Shown here one piece after another: positions 13,362 through 21,424 of a stretch of 36,622 nt of DNA. Positions within the stretch are counted from its first letter, which is position 1; every line of letters starts with the position of its first letter. The notes under the pieces are model-generated. The model was given only the letters and a program-made list of their open reading frames with translations, had not been told where the DNA came from and made no database searches. Source of the DNA: a virus; the IMG/VR virus record IMGVR_UViG_3300010391_000161, positions 1 through 36,622 of that record, one strand, 5' to 3'. The translations under genes were made by a program, and so were the position numbers.

Positions 13362-15785
13362 ATGGCCAAGGCCGCGTTCACCAAGTCGTTGCAGCTAGAC
13401 CTCGGGGTCCAGGGCTCGACGGGCCTCAAGCAGTACGGCGGTTGGATCTTCGAGGAGTTTCTGCCGCGGCTCCAGGGGCGCACGGGCGTCCTGACCTACC
13501 GCGAGATGATCGACAACAGCTCGACCATCGGCGCGATCCGCTACACGATCCGCAGCCTCATTCTCCAAGCCGAGTGGCGCGTCGAGCCGGCTGGCGACAC
13601 GCCGGAAGCGCGCGAATGGGCTGAGTTCGTTGAGGGCTGCCTCGACGACATGAGCCATACCTTCGAGGATTTTCTGAGCGAGCTCCTCTCGCACCTCGAC
13701 TATGGCTGGGCCTATCACGAGCTCGTCTACAAGATCCGTCGTGGGCCCGAGGCGACGAACCCCAGCTACCGCTCGAAGCACGACGACGGGAAGGTCGGCT
13801 GGCGCAAGATCCCCATTCGCTCGCAGGACACGCTCGACCGCTGGGAGTTCGAGCCCAGCGACAACGGCGTTCGCGGCATGTGGCAGTTCGATCCCTACTC
13901 GCCGAAGGGCAGCCAGCTCTTCATCCCCATTGAGAAGGCGTTGCTCTTCCGCACCTCGGGGAACAAGGGCAATCCAGAGGGCCGCGCTTTGACGCTGGAT
14001 ACGTCGGTGCCGACGCCCGATGGCTGGACCACGATGGGCGCGATCGAGGTGGGCGATAAGGTCTATGACGAGCGTGGACGGATTCGGTACGTCACCGCGA
14101 AGACAGAAGTGTTCCGCGATAGGCCCGTTTACGAGATCGAGTTCAAGGATGGTTCCGCGGTGCGAGCGGACACGAACCACCTATGGAGCGTGACGGACTA
14201 CAACGATCGAACCCTCGGCCGCGAGCCGCGAACGATCAGCACCGAAGAGTTGTTCGCCAAGAGCCAGAAGTCGACTGACCTGATCTTCTCGTGCGGCCGG
14301 GCGCCGGTGTTGGATGCTCCGAATCAGCCGCTGCCCGTCGATCCCTACCTGCTGGGTTATTGGCTCGGCGATGGCGCGATCGGGACGGCGACGTTCTCCG
14401 TATGCGACGAAGATCTGCCAAGTCTGCTGGAGCAGATCAGCGCGGCGGGCCACGAGCCTGGCGCGAGGAACGGCAACAACATCAGTGTGCCAGGTGTGTT
14501 CCGCGAGGCGCTGAAAGTCGCGGGCGTCTACCGCAACAAGCACATCCCGGCGACTTATCTGCGGGCGTCGTCTGAGCAAAGGCTCGCGCTGTTGCAAGGG
14601 CTGATGGATTCGGACGGGTTCACGCCGGCGAAGGATGCCAAGGATGTCGCAAGCGTGTTCCACAACACGGATCTGAATTTGATCCACGGGGTCGCCGAAC
14701 TCGTGCGGACGCTCGGGGGACGGCCGAAGGTCAAACTCCGCCAGCGGGCTGGCCGGCTCGGCGGCGAGCTATTCGGAAGACAGATCGTCGGCAGGCGCGA
14801 CCTGTGGGAGGTCCGGTTTTCGCTTGATCTCCCGACCCATCGACTCCCGCGGAAGCGCGAGCGGCAGAAGCTCGTCTCCGAATGCGATCGGGAGGTCGCG
14901 CTCAGCCATCACGTCATTCGCAACATTCGCCGGGTCGAGAACGCGGACACGGTATGCATCGAGGTCGACGCACCTTCACACCTGTTCCTCGCGGGCGATA
15001 GCATGGTGCCGACGCACAACTCTATCTACCGCAACGCCGTGCTCGATTATTTCAAGTTCAAGCGGATCACCGACATCGAGGCGGTCGGCATCGAGCGCGA
15101 CATGACGGGCTTGCTCCACATGCAGGTGCCGATCGAGATCCTCCAGGCGGCGCCGGGCTCGATCGAGATGACCATACGCAGCGAGCTCGAGCGTATGCTC
15201 GGCTCGCTCAAGCGCGACGAGCGCGAGTTCGCCATGACGCCGCCCGAGCTCAACGAGGAGGGCATGCCGACGGGCTTCAAGCTCGGGCTGCTCGCCACCG
15301 GCGGCCGGCGCCAGATCGATACCAACGACATCGCGCTGCGCTACATGAACAGCATGACCATGTCGACGCTTGCCGACTTCCTCATGCTCGGCAAGAACGA
15401 TGTCGGAAGCTGGGCGCTGGCGTCCAGCAAGACGCGCCTCTTTTCGTTTGCGCTTGGCGCCATCATGGACGCCGTTGCGGCCGTGTTCAATCGCTTCGCC
15501 ATCCCGCGACTGATGGCGCTTAACAGCGTGCCGGTCGACCTTCACCCGCACCTCGTGCACGGCGACATCGAGTCACCGCCGCTCGACGAGATCGGCAACT
15601 ACATCACCTCGCTCGCCACCGCTGGGCTGCTCACGCCGACCAAGCCGCTCGAGCGCAAGCTGCTCGAGTTCGGCAGGCTGCCGGCGCCGCCCGTCGACGA
15701 AGAGGACAAGCCACTGCCAGGCGAAGGCGCTCGGATCGCGCCCGAGCAACTGCTGCTCCCGCTCGCGCAGCCTGGGGTCGGGTAG
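13362..15785 (+). CDS. portal protein (Mu gp29/DUF935-like) with intein
   Basis: 807 aa before splicing, 462 after. It forms the dodecameric ring through which DNA enters the head. The N-terminal extein (LTYREMIDNSSTIGAIRY, LDYGWAYHELVY, RSQDTLDRWEFE) and the C-terminal extein (ITDIEAVGIERDMTGLLHM, LADFLMLGKN) fit the DUF935/Mu gp29 portal family. The intein covers residues 209-553, between NPEGR and SIYRNA, a conserved portal segment. Start ATG 13362 follows GGGAGG. The gene lies between TerL and the MuF-like protein, as is usual. Confidence 0.9.
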   Translation: MAKAAFTKSLQLDLGVQGSTGLKQYGGWIFEEFLPRLQGRTGVLTYREMIDNSSTIGAIRYTIRSLILQAEWRVEPAGDTPEAREWAEFVEGCLDDMSHTFEDFLSELLSHLDYGWAYHELVYKIRRGPEATNPSYRSKHDDGKVGWRKIPIRSQDTLDRWEFEPSDNGVRGMWQFDPYSPKGSQLFIPIEKALLFRTSGNKGNPEGRALTLDTSVPTPDGWTTMGAIEVGDKVYDERGRIRYVTAKTEVFRDRPVYEIEFKDGSAVRADTNHLWSVTDYNDRTLGREPRTISTEELFAKSQKSTDLIFSCGRAPVLDAPNQPLPVDPYLLGYWLGDGAIGTATFSVCDEDLPSLLEQISAAGHEPGARNGNNISVPGVFREALKVAGVYRNKHIPATYLRASSEQRLALLQGLMDSDGFTPAKDAKDVASVFHNTDLNLIHGVAELVRTLGGRPKVKLRQRAGRLGGELFGRQIVGRRDLWEVRFSLDLPTHRLPRKRERQKLVSECDREVALSHHVIRNIRRVENADTVCIEVDAPSHLFLAGDSMVPTHNSIYRNAVLDYFKFKRITDIEAVGIERDMTGLLHMQVPIEILQAAPGSIEMTIRSELERMLGSLKRDEREFAMTPPELNEEGMPTGFKLGLLATGGRRQIDTNDIALRYMNSMTMSTLADFLMLGKNDVGSWALASSKTRLFSFALGAIMDAVAAVFNRFAIPRLMALNSVPVDLHPHLVHGDIESPPLDEIGNYITSLATAGLLTPTKPLERKLLEFGRLPAPPVDEEDKPLPGEGARIAPEQLLLPLAQPGVG
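13986..15020 (+). mobile_element. portal intein, class 3 with in-frame LAGLIDADG endonuclease
   Basis: 345 aa starting at an alanine (ALTLDTSVPTPDGW) and ending VPTHN before Ser+1. The lack of a residue-1 nucleophile plus Trp275 after the block-B His273, Cys532 in VCIEVD and Thr551 in PTHN gives the Trp-Cys-Thr set that defines class 3 inteins. Two LAGLIDADG helices are in frame: LLGYWLGDG (330-338) and LLQGLMDSDGF (410-420), so this is a complete, conventional homing intein. Third codon positions are noticeably less GC-rich than in the portal itself, consistent with separate origin. Confidence 0.92.
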
Positions 15786-17492
15786 ATGCCTCTCGTGCTC
15801 GTCAGCAAGGCGAAGCGCGCCCCAGCTCCTCACGCGCTGGCCGCCGAGTATGAACCGGCGACGCGCAACGTGCGCCAGTTCGCCCGCGCCGCAGCCTCGG
15901 CGTTGCGCGCTGCTTCGGCGCAAGCAGGCTCGGACGAGCTTCTTCGTCTGGTCGCAGCGCAGGCTCCGATCGACCAGATCCTCGCTGCGATGAAGCTCGA
16001 TTCAGGCTCCGAGCTGCTTGTGCCGGCGTACGAGCGCGTGCTTCAGACCACCATCGAGATCGAGAAGAAGCGCAAGCGCAGCGTGCCGACCGTGCGGGTC
16101 AACCCGCGCTCGATCGAGTGGGCGCGCGAGCGCGGAGCCAAGCTCGTGCAAGGCGTCAGCGCCCAGACGCGCACCGCGATCCGCAACGTCGTGGCTCGCC
16201 AAGTGGCGCGGGGCGAGCGAGCCGAGTCCATGGTGCGCGGCATCATGCGGGTCGTCGGTCTCTTGCCGCGCGACGAGGCTGCGGTGGCGACCCGGCGCAT
16301 TCTTCTGCTCGAGCGCGGCGAGGACATCGAGCGCGCCGAGCGCCTGTCCGACAAGTACGCCGACGAGCTGCTCGAGGCTCGCGCGATGCGCATCGCGCGC
16401 ACCGAGACCGTCGCGGCCCAGAACCGCGGGCTGCTCGACACCTGGCAGGACGCCTTCGAGTCCGGGGCGCTGCCCGATACGGTCGTGCGCGTGTGGGTAT
16501 CGGCACCTCCGAGCGAGAACCCGGGGCGCCCGTGCCCCATCTGTCTCGAGCTTGATGGCACCGAGGCGCCAATGGGCCAGTCCTTCGAGTCGGCACTGCT
16601 CGACGAAAGCGTCCTGACCCCACCGGCGCATCCAAACTGCTTACCTGGGGATGCGGCAGTAGCAGCCGAGAGCATCGCGGCCGCGAGCGTACGGCGATAT
16701 GATGGAGATCTCGTCGTTATCCGCACGGCCGCAGGTCACCGTCTCGCCTGCACCCCGAACCATCCGATACTCGGGACTGGCGGCTGGCTTCCTGCGCGCT
16801 CGTTCCACATAGGAGACCACGTAGTCGGCGCTCGCCTCGGTGAGCGGATGCCTTCGCTCATCGACCCAGATCATGAGCACCGACCAGCCGCGATCGAGCA
16901 GGTAGCGCGTGCGCTCGAGGAGTCGCGCGTGGCGACGGCCCTGCCAGTGCCAATTTCCTCCGAGGACTTCCATGGCGACGGGAAAGGCTCCGAGGTCGCA
17001 GTTGTATGGGCCGATGGCTTGTTGAGGCAAGACCTCGAGTCCGCGATCAGCCAACATGCGAGCCAGCTTGATCTCGCTTCGAGAAGCGCCGAGCAGCCTC
17101 GACTGCCGCGTGATCGCCGCCTGCTCGAGCACTCGGCGCGAGACGCGCATCCCGCGCCGAGCTTCATGGGCACTCTTTGTGAGCGCCACGCGCTGCTCTG
17201 GACTCAGGCGCAGCATGCGAAGGCGATTCGCCTCGCTCAGACCGCGTGGCTTGACGCCGGCGGCAAGAAGTCGAGTGCGCACCCCGCCCCGAGCGATGTG
17301 GAAGGATTCGCTCAGCGACTTCTCCGACGCACCAGCCAGATACAGGCGCACAAGATCATCGACGTCCACGTCCAATCGTTTAGCAACCACGTGTTCAACC
17401 TCGAGACGGCGGTCGGCGCCTACATAGCACAGGGCCTCGTGACCCACAACTGCCGCTGCACGATGACGCTGCGAAGAGAGAGCGCGTCATGA
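15786..17492 (+). CDS. MuF/SPP1 gp7-like head morphogenesis protein with intein
   Basis: 568 aa before splicing, 297 after. It is a minor head protein that binds the portal and helps assembly and DNA ejection. The extein has the family's signature: ARAMRIARTETVAAQN helix, then CPICLELDG and, at the end, the HPNCRC motif. The intein (residues 285-555) splits this motif exactly between Asn and Cys (HPN / CRC), so splicing restores the metal-binding-type signature. Start ATG directly follows the portal TAG. A Vsr-like endonuclease ORF lies on the opposite strand within the intein. In a 37-codon extein sample about 92% of third positions are G/C, against about 62-72% in the intein. Confidence 0.9.
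   Translation: MPLVLVSKAKRAPAPHALAAEYEPATRNVRQFARAAASALRAASAQAGSDELLRLVAAQAPIDQILAAMKLDSGSELLVPAYERVLQTTIEIEKKRKRSVPTVRVNPRSIEWARERGAKLVQGVSAQTRTAIRNVVARQVARGERAESMVRGIMRVVGLLPRDEAAVATRRILLLERGEDIERAERLSDKYADELLEARAMRIARTETVAAQNRGLLDTWQDAFESGALPDTVVRVWVSAPPSENPGRPCPICLELDGTEAPMGQSFESALLDESVLTPPAHPNCLPGDAAVAAESIAAASVRRYDGDLVVIRTAAGHRLACTPNHPILGTGGWLPARSFHIGDHVVGARLGERMPSLIDPDHEHRPAAIEQVARALEESRVATALPVPISSEDFHGDGKGSEVAVVWADGLLRQDLESAISQHASQLDLASRSAEQPRLPRDRRLLEHSARDAHPAPSFMGTLCERHALLWTQAQHAKAIRLAQTAWLDAGGKKSSAHPAPSDVEGFAQRLLRRTSQIQAHKIIDVHVQSFSNHVFNLETAVGAYIAQGLVTHNCRCTMTLRRESAS
16638..17450 (+). mobile_element. MuF intein/Hint element (271 aa)
   Basis: A Cys1 intein: the first residues are CLPGDAAVAAESIAAASV, block B is HRLACTPNHPIL (Thr-Pro-Asn-His), and the C-terminal block is VFNLETAVGAYIAQGLVTHN before Cys+1. 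No LAGLIDADG or HNH is in the sense frame. The middle (ISSEDFHGDGKGSEVAVVW) is protein-like and stop-free but not a nuclease I recognise. The opposite strand carries a homing-endonuclease-like ORF over the same bases with codons exactly facing codons. Sense and antisense third positions over 160 codons (16860-17339) are about 72% and 74% G/C, so composition does not decide which strand is under stronger selection. Confidence 0.88.
16641..17390 (-). CDS. Vsr-like (EDxHD) homing endonuclease, antisense inside the MuF intein
   Basis: 249 aa from a GTG with GAGGT eight bases upstream; the open frame reaches back to a GTG at 17447. N-terminal residues 9-50 (DVDDLVRLYLAGASEKSL onward) look like a helix-turn-helix, followed by a basic linker (SEANRLRMLRLSPEQRVAL). 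Residues 100-175 resemble the Vsr-fold nuclease family: Glu106 in SRSEIKLARML, Asp132 in IGPYNCDLG, Glu141 in PVAMEVLGGNWHW and His148. Its TAA lies on the second codon of the intein, so the gene is wholly inside the element. Antisense ORFs arise easily here by chance, so the case rests on the ordered motifs and not on length. Confidence 0.72.
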   Translation of the reverse strand: MVAKRLDVDVDDLVRLYLAGASEKSLSESFHIARGGVRTRLLAAGVKPRGLSEANRLRMLRLSPEQRVALTKSAHEARRGMRVSRRVLEQAAITRQSRLLGASRSEIKLARMLADRGLEVLPQQAIGPYNCDLGAFPVAMEVLGGNWHWQGRRHARLLERTRYLLDRGWSVLMIWVDERRHPLTEASADYVVSYVERARRKPAASPEYRMVRGAGETVTCGRADNDEISIISPYARGRDALGCYCRIPR

Positions 17493-17584
17493 TCGAGGCG
17501 CTCGCCGATCTGTTCTGGCAACCTCTCGAGGTGATAGGACTTCGTCGGCGGTCCGAAGGCTGGGCCGGAGGTGCGAAGCCGTGA
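17489..17584 (+). CDS. 31-aa coupled mini-ORF
   Basis: Starts with an ATG overlapping the MuF TGA (ATGA) and ends with a TGA overlapping the GTG of the 1255-aa fusion gene (GTGA). The peptide (MIEALADLFWQPLEVIGLRR onward) has an amphipathic, hydrophobic first half and a Gly/Arg-rich tail. Its clearest job is translational coupling across the gap; a peptide function is unproven. Confidence 0.5.
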   Translation: MIEALADLFWQPLEVIGLRRRSEGWAGGAKP

Positions 17585-20500
17585 ACAAGTCCGCGATGCA
17601 GCTCGACGAGGTTCTGACCTTGGCGGAGGGCAAACTGCCTGGCTGGGCGCTCGCGGTGCTCAAGGCCCGGACGCGCAAGGCGATCGACGAAGGCGACTCG
17701 TCCAAGAGTGGACAAGTTGTGTCCGATGGCCCGAACGGCGAGGCGTCGCGGCAGACCCAGAAGCGCGGCCTGATGATCGCGCTCATGCTACCGAAGGCCG
17801 TCGCGATCAAGCTCGCGCAAGAGGGCGGCGAGCTACCCGAGAAGATGCACTGCACGCTCGCCTATCCGGGCAAGGTCGAAGATCTCCCGGCCGATGCGCT
17901 CGAGCGCGCCAAGCGCGCCGTCGCGAAGGTGGCCGCGGAGTTTGCCCCGTTCGTCGCCATGATCGGCGGCGTAGGGCGCTTCAATGCTTCGCTCACCTCG
18001 GACGGCAAGGATGTGCTGCACGCTTCGCTCGACGCGCCGATCTTGCCAGCGCTCCAGCAGGCCATTGCCGCGGCGCTCGACGAAGAGAAGATGTCACCGA
18101 AGCGCGAGCACGGCTTCGACCCTCACGTCACGCTTTGCTATCAGGACAAGGGCACCAAGGCTGAGCTGCCACAGGTGCCGACCACGCCCGTGATCTTCGA
18201 GTCGTTGTCGATCGTCGCCGGCGATGAGCGGATCGCCGATGTGCCTCTCGCCGGCGTCCGCGTGTTCAAGTCCGAGCCGATTGCCAAGAAGTTGACCGAG
18301 GCACAGCGCGCAGAAGTCGAGCTCGAGACCGAGCGCATTCGCGAGCGCTGCAAGACGCCCGAGGCTCGGCAGCCTCATGCGTTCAAGGCCGCTGAGTGGA
18401 CGCATCCGAACGGCCACCCGCGCTGCGCAGTCTGCGGCGATGAGGAGCCTGTCGGCGGTCGCTGCGAAGGCTACGTGGAGAAGAGCGGCCCAACACCGGG
18501 CGACGCCCACGTCGACGGACCGCTGTGGGGGCCGGGCTACGACTCCGAGTACGTCGCTGAGATGATGGCCGAGATGCGCCGTCGCGACTTGACGCTTGAT
18601 CAGGCGAAAGCTCGCGCCAAATCTGAGCTGCGTGATGAGGGCGCAACCGTTGAAGAGGCAGCCGAGCTCGTCGCGAAAGCGCGGCCGCTGAGCCGCGAGT
18701 ATCTCGAAGAAGCGTGGACGCTGGCGCGCAAGGTTCTACCGCCTTGGGCCTGGGCTCAGATCCACCAGCAGGCGAGGCCGAAGGCGAGCGTGCGAGGCGC
18801 AGCTCGCGTGCGCGAGGAAGAGCCGACGCTGTTCGAGAAGATTGCCCTCACTGACATCCGGCCCGGCAAGCTGCGCGAGCTGCCCGACGATGAGGTGCGG
18901 CTTGCGTGGGCGCGACTGCACCAGTGGCATGCGAACGCCAAGCGCACCAAGCGCCCGATCGAGAACTTCGTCAATGCCGCGCTCTGGACGTTGGACGAGA
19001 TGGCCCGGCGCGGCATCGACGTCGAGCGCGATGACGAACTCGTGCGGGCGATCGAGGAGCTGCGCGGCAAGCGCGCGTCGGTCGACACCTTCGCCAAGCT
19101 CAACGCTCTTCCGCGCGACCTCGTAGTCGTGCGCGACTTCGTCTCGGTGGTCGGCTCGACGGCGAAGGGCGACCGCGAGTCCGAAGACCTCGACGTGTTG
19201 CTACGGGCTCCGTGGAACCGCGAGGCGGGGCACTTCGCCATCCAAGCGGAGAACATCTGGCTGCCTCTGCGCAACGCGCTAGACGCCGACAAAACCGACA
19301 AGCTGCACTGGATCGACAATCCGCAGGGCGCGCACGGCGACTTCATCCCGCTCTACGATCTCGTGCTGCGCCGCCGCGACAAGCTCGCCGCCGAGGTGAT
19401 CAAGAGCACGGAGGATGCGGGCGTGCTGCTCGACGACGCCATCGCCTTGAACGCGGCGCTCGTCAGCGGCGAGACGCCGATGACCGAAGAAGCGCACGCC
19501 AAGCTCGCCGTCCTCCTGGATACGGCGCGTCGCGAGCTCGGCGAACCAAACGAGAAGAGCGCTCCGCAAGTCGAGAAGATCGCGCTGGCCGACAAGGTCG
19601 AGCCGCCGATCGACAAGGTCGAGTCGCCGATCGAGCTGTCGATGGAAAAGGCTGCCGTCGAGCCAGAGGGGGTCGAGCCATCGGTGCCCAGCTCCGGTCC
19701 CGTGGGAGCAAAGGTGCTGTTCATCGGCTCGTCGCCGGATCCAGTCGAAGCTGCGCGCAAGGAGCCGTTCGTCGGCCAATCGGGCGAGACGCTCAACGAG
19801 CTGTACCTAGGTCCGCTCGGACTTTCTCGGTCCGAGATCGCCGCGACCAATGTGGTGCCCATGCCGCTTGCGGATGATGATGGGCGCCCGCGCGAGCCGA
19901 CGGACGAGGAGGTCAAGCGATGGCTTCCGTGGCTCGAGAGCGAGATCGAGCGGCTCCAGCCCAAGACGATCATCGCGCTCGGGAACGTCGCTAAGCGCGT
20001 GCTCGGCGATCGCGCCCAAGCTGCGCTGCCGCACCCGGCGGCCGTGCGACGCTTCGGCGATTCCGGTGAGGTGTCGCGCAAGCTGCGCAGGGTGCGCGAG
20101 CTGCTCGGTCAGCCGGCAGCGAAGATCGAGAAGCAACCGGAGTCCAGCGAGGGCGGCGAGGAGACCAGCGGCTTTGCAGCATTCCGCGCTTGGGAGCGCA
20201 CGTGGCAAGACCAGCTCCCGCTCTCTGGCAAGGGCAAGTTCGTCTACCAGCATCACTGGCGCGGGCTCGACGAGGACCAAGCGCGCTCGGCCGGCGACGA
20301 GCAGCTCTTGCAGACCGATCACAGCGTGCACGGCGATCTGCGGCTCGAGGGGCAGAACGGCGAGCTGTGGGGCTGGGCAGTATTCATCGGCAGCGCCGCC
20401 GACAACAAGCGCGTCGGCGGCGACAAGCTCTTCGCGATGAACGATGGCAAGCTTTCCGAGCAAGACAAGCTGCAAGCCTCAAACAAGCTGCCGCAGCCGA

Positions 20501-21348
20501 AGCCGTGGCTCGAAGTCGGCATCGGCAAGCCCATGGTGGTGGAGCCCGGTGGCGTCGGCTCGACGGCGAACAAGTGGTCCAAGCTCTTCGCGCTCGACAC
20601 CGGCACGTACCAGCTCGGCGTGGCGCGCCAGCACAGCGTCGAGATCTTCCTTGACGGGAAGCACCTCCGTGGGCGATACCTAGTACAGTTCGCGCCCATC
20701 GGTGACAAGCGAGTCTGGCTGATCGACAAGCCAGCCGATCAGAAACCGATGGCAGAGACGCGCGAGCTCGCCGATGTAATAGGCGAATTGAGGCGGAAGC
20801 GACAGCGGTACTTGTTCTGGGGGAAGCCCGGAGAAGCGCCGCAAAAGCTCGATGTTGCGACCGGCAAGGTCGTCAAGTCGGCAATCGTACCGTTGCTCAA
20901 GGAGCGAACGCTCGAGGACAAGCGGATCGTTTACGGCGTCGTCTTGGACCCCTACATCGTCGATGCCCACGAAGACTGGGTCTCGCCGAACATGGTCGAA
21001 GAGACAGCGCACGGATGGTTCAAGGGTTCTCGGCTCGTCACGCTTCACCCCAAGACGCACGCGGAAGCGCAGGCCGTTGAGAGCTCGATCGTCGAGTATC
21101 CTTCCCGGCGCGACTACGTGAACGCCAGGCTCGGCGAGCCGCATAGGGCGTGGCGCAGGAAGTTCGGCGAAGACGTCGTTCATTCCGGCGCTTGGATCCT
21201 GGGCGTGCAGCTCAGCCCGGAATTGTGGGAAGCATACAAGCGCGACGAGATCGCTGCGTTCAGCATCGAGGGCTTCGGCATCCGCACGCCGACGACAGTG
21301 AAAGCGATGCCGAACGTCACCTTCGTGGACCTCGTCAGCGCCAAGTAA
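17581..21348 (+). CDS. giant fusion: 2H phosphoesterase, nucleotidyltransferase, UDG-like, LigD-PE-like, XkdF-like head protease
   Basis: 1255 aa in a single open frame. Segments in order: a 2H phosphoesterase fold with His90-Cys-Thr92 and His182-Val-Thr184 about 90 residues apart; a cysteine-containing linker; a nucleotidyltransferase core with GSTAKGD (525-531) and Asp536/Asp538; a uracil-DNA-glycosylase-like domain about 711-845 (VLFIGSSPD, EPFVGQSGETLN, LPHPAAV) lacking iron-sulphur cysteines; a LigD 3'-phosphoesterase-like domain with His891/His892 and HGDLRLE (His917, Asp919, Arg921); and about 1110-1255 an XkdF-like phage protease (YGVVLDPYIVDAHEDWVSP, AFSIEGFG with Ser1228). The protease position before scaffold and capsid is classical for head maturation. 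The other parts may be packaged or cut free as DNA/RNA repair enzymes. Each domain call is from motifs. Confidence 0.75.
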   Translation: MNKSAMQLDEVLTLAEGKLPGWALAVLKARTRKAIDEGDSSKSGQVVSDGPNGEASRQTQKRGLMIALMLPKAVAIKLAQEGGELPEKMHCTLAYPGKVEDLPADALERAKRAVAKVAAEFAPFVAMIGGVGRFNASLTSDGKDVLHASLDAPILPALQQAIAAALDEEKMSPKREHGFDPHVTLCYQDKGTKAELPQVPTTPVIFESLSIVAGDERIADVPLAGVRVFKSEPIAKKLTEAQRAEVELETERIRERCKTPEARQPHAFKAAEWTHPNGHPRCAVCGDEEPVGGRCEGYVEKSGPTPGDAHVDGPLWGPGYDSEYVAEMMAEMRRRDLTLDQAKARAKSELRDEGATVEEAAELVAKARPLSREYLEEAWTLARKVLPPWAWAQIHQQARPKASVRGAARVREEEPTLFEKIALTDIRPGKLRELPDDEVRLAWARLHQWHANAKRTKRPIENFVNAALWTLDEMARRGIDVERDDELVRAIEELRGKRASVDTFAKLNALPRDLVVVRDFVSVVGSTAKGDRESEDLDVLLRAPWNREAGHFAIQAENIWLPLRNALDADKTDKLHWIDNPQGAHGDFIPLYDLVLRRRDKLAAEVIKSTEDAGVLLDDAIALNAALVSGETPMTEEAHAKLAVLLDTARRELGEPNEKSAPQVEKIALADKVEPPIDKVESPIELSMEKAAVEPEGVEPSVPSSGPVGAKVLFIGSSPDPVEAARKEPFVGQSGETLNELYLGPLGLSRSEIAATNVVPMPLADDDGRPREPTDEEVKRWLPWLESEIERLQPKTIIALGNVAKRVLGDRAQAALPHPAAVRRFGDSGEVSRKLRRVRELLGQPAAKIEKQPESSEGGEETSGFAAFRAWERTWQDQLPLSGKGKFVYQHHWRGLDEDQARSAGDEQLLQTDHSVHGDLRLEGQNGELWGWAVFIGSAADNKRVGGDKLFAMNDGKLSEQDKLQASNKLPQPKPWLEVGIGKPMVVEPGGVGSTANKWSKLFALDTGTYQLGVARQHSVEIFLDGKHLRGRYLVQFAPIGDKRVWLIDKPADQKPMAETRELADVIGELRRKRQRYLFWGKPGEAPQKLDVATGKVVKSAIVPLLKERTLEDKRIVYGVVLDPYIVDAHEDWVSPNMVEETAHGWFKGSRLVTLHPKTHAEAQAVESSIVEYPSRRDYVNARLGEPHRAWRRKFGEDVVHSGAWILGVQLSPELWEAYKRDEIAAFSIEGFGIRTPTTVKAMPNVTFVDLVSAK

Positions 21349-21424
21349 GGCGCTCCGTCCCACCAACAGATCTCAGAATCGAAAGTGTCGACGGGAATGG
21401 GCTCGTCGGCGCCAGGAGCGTGCG

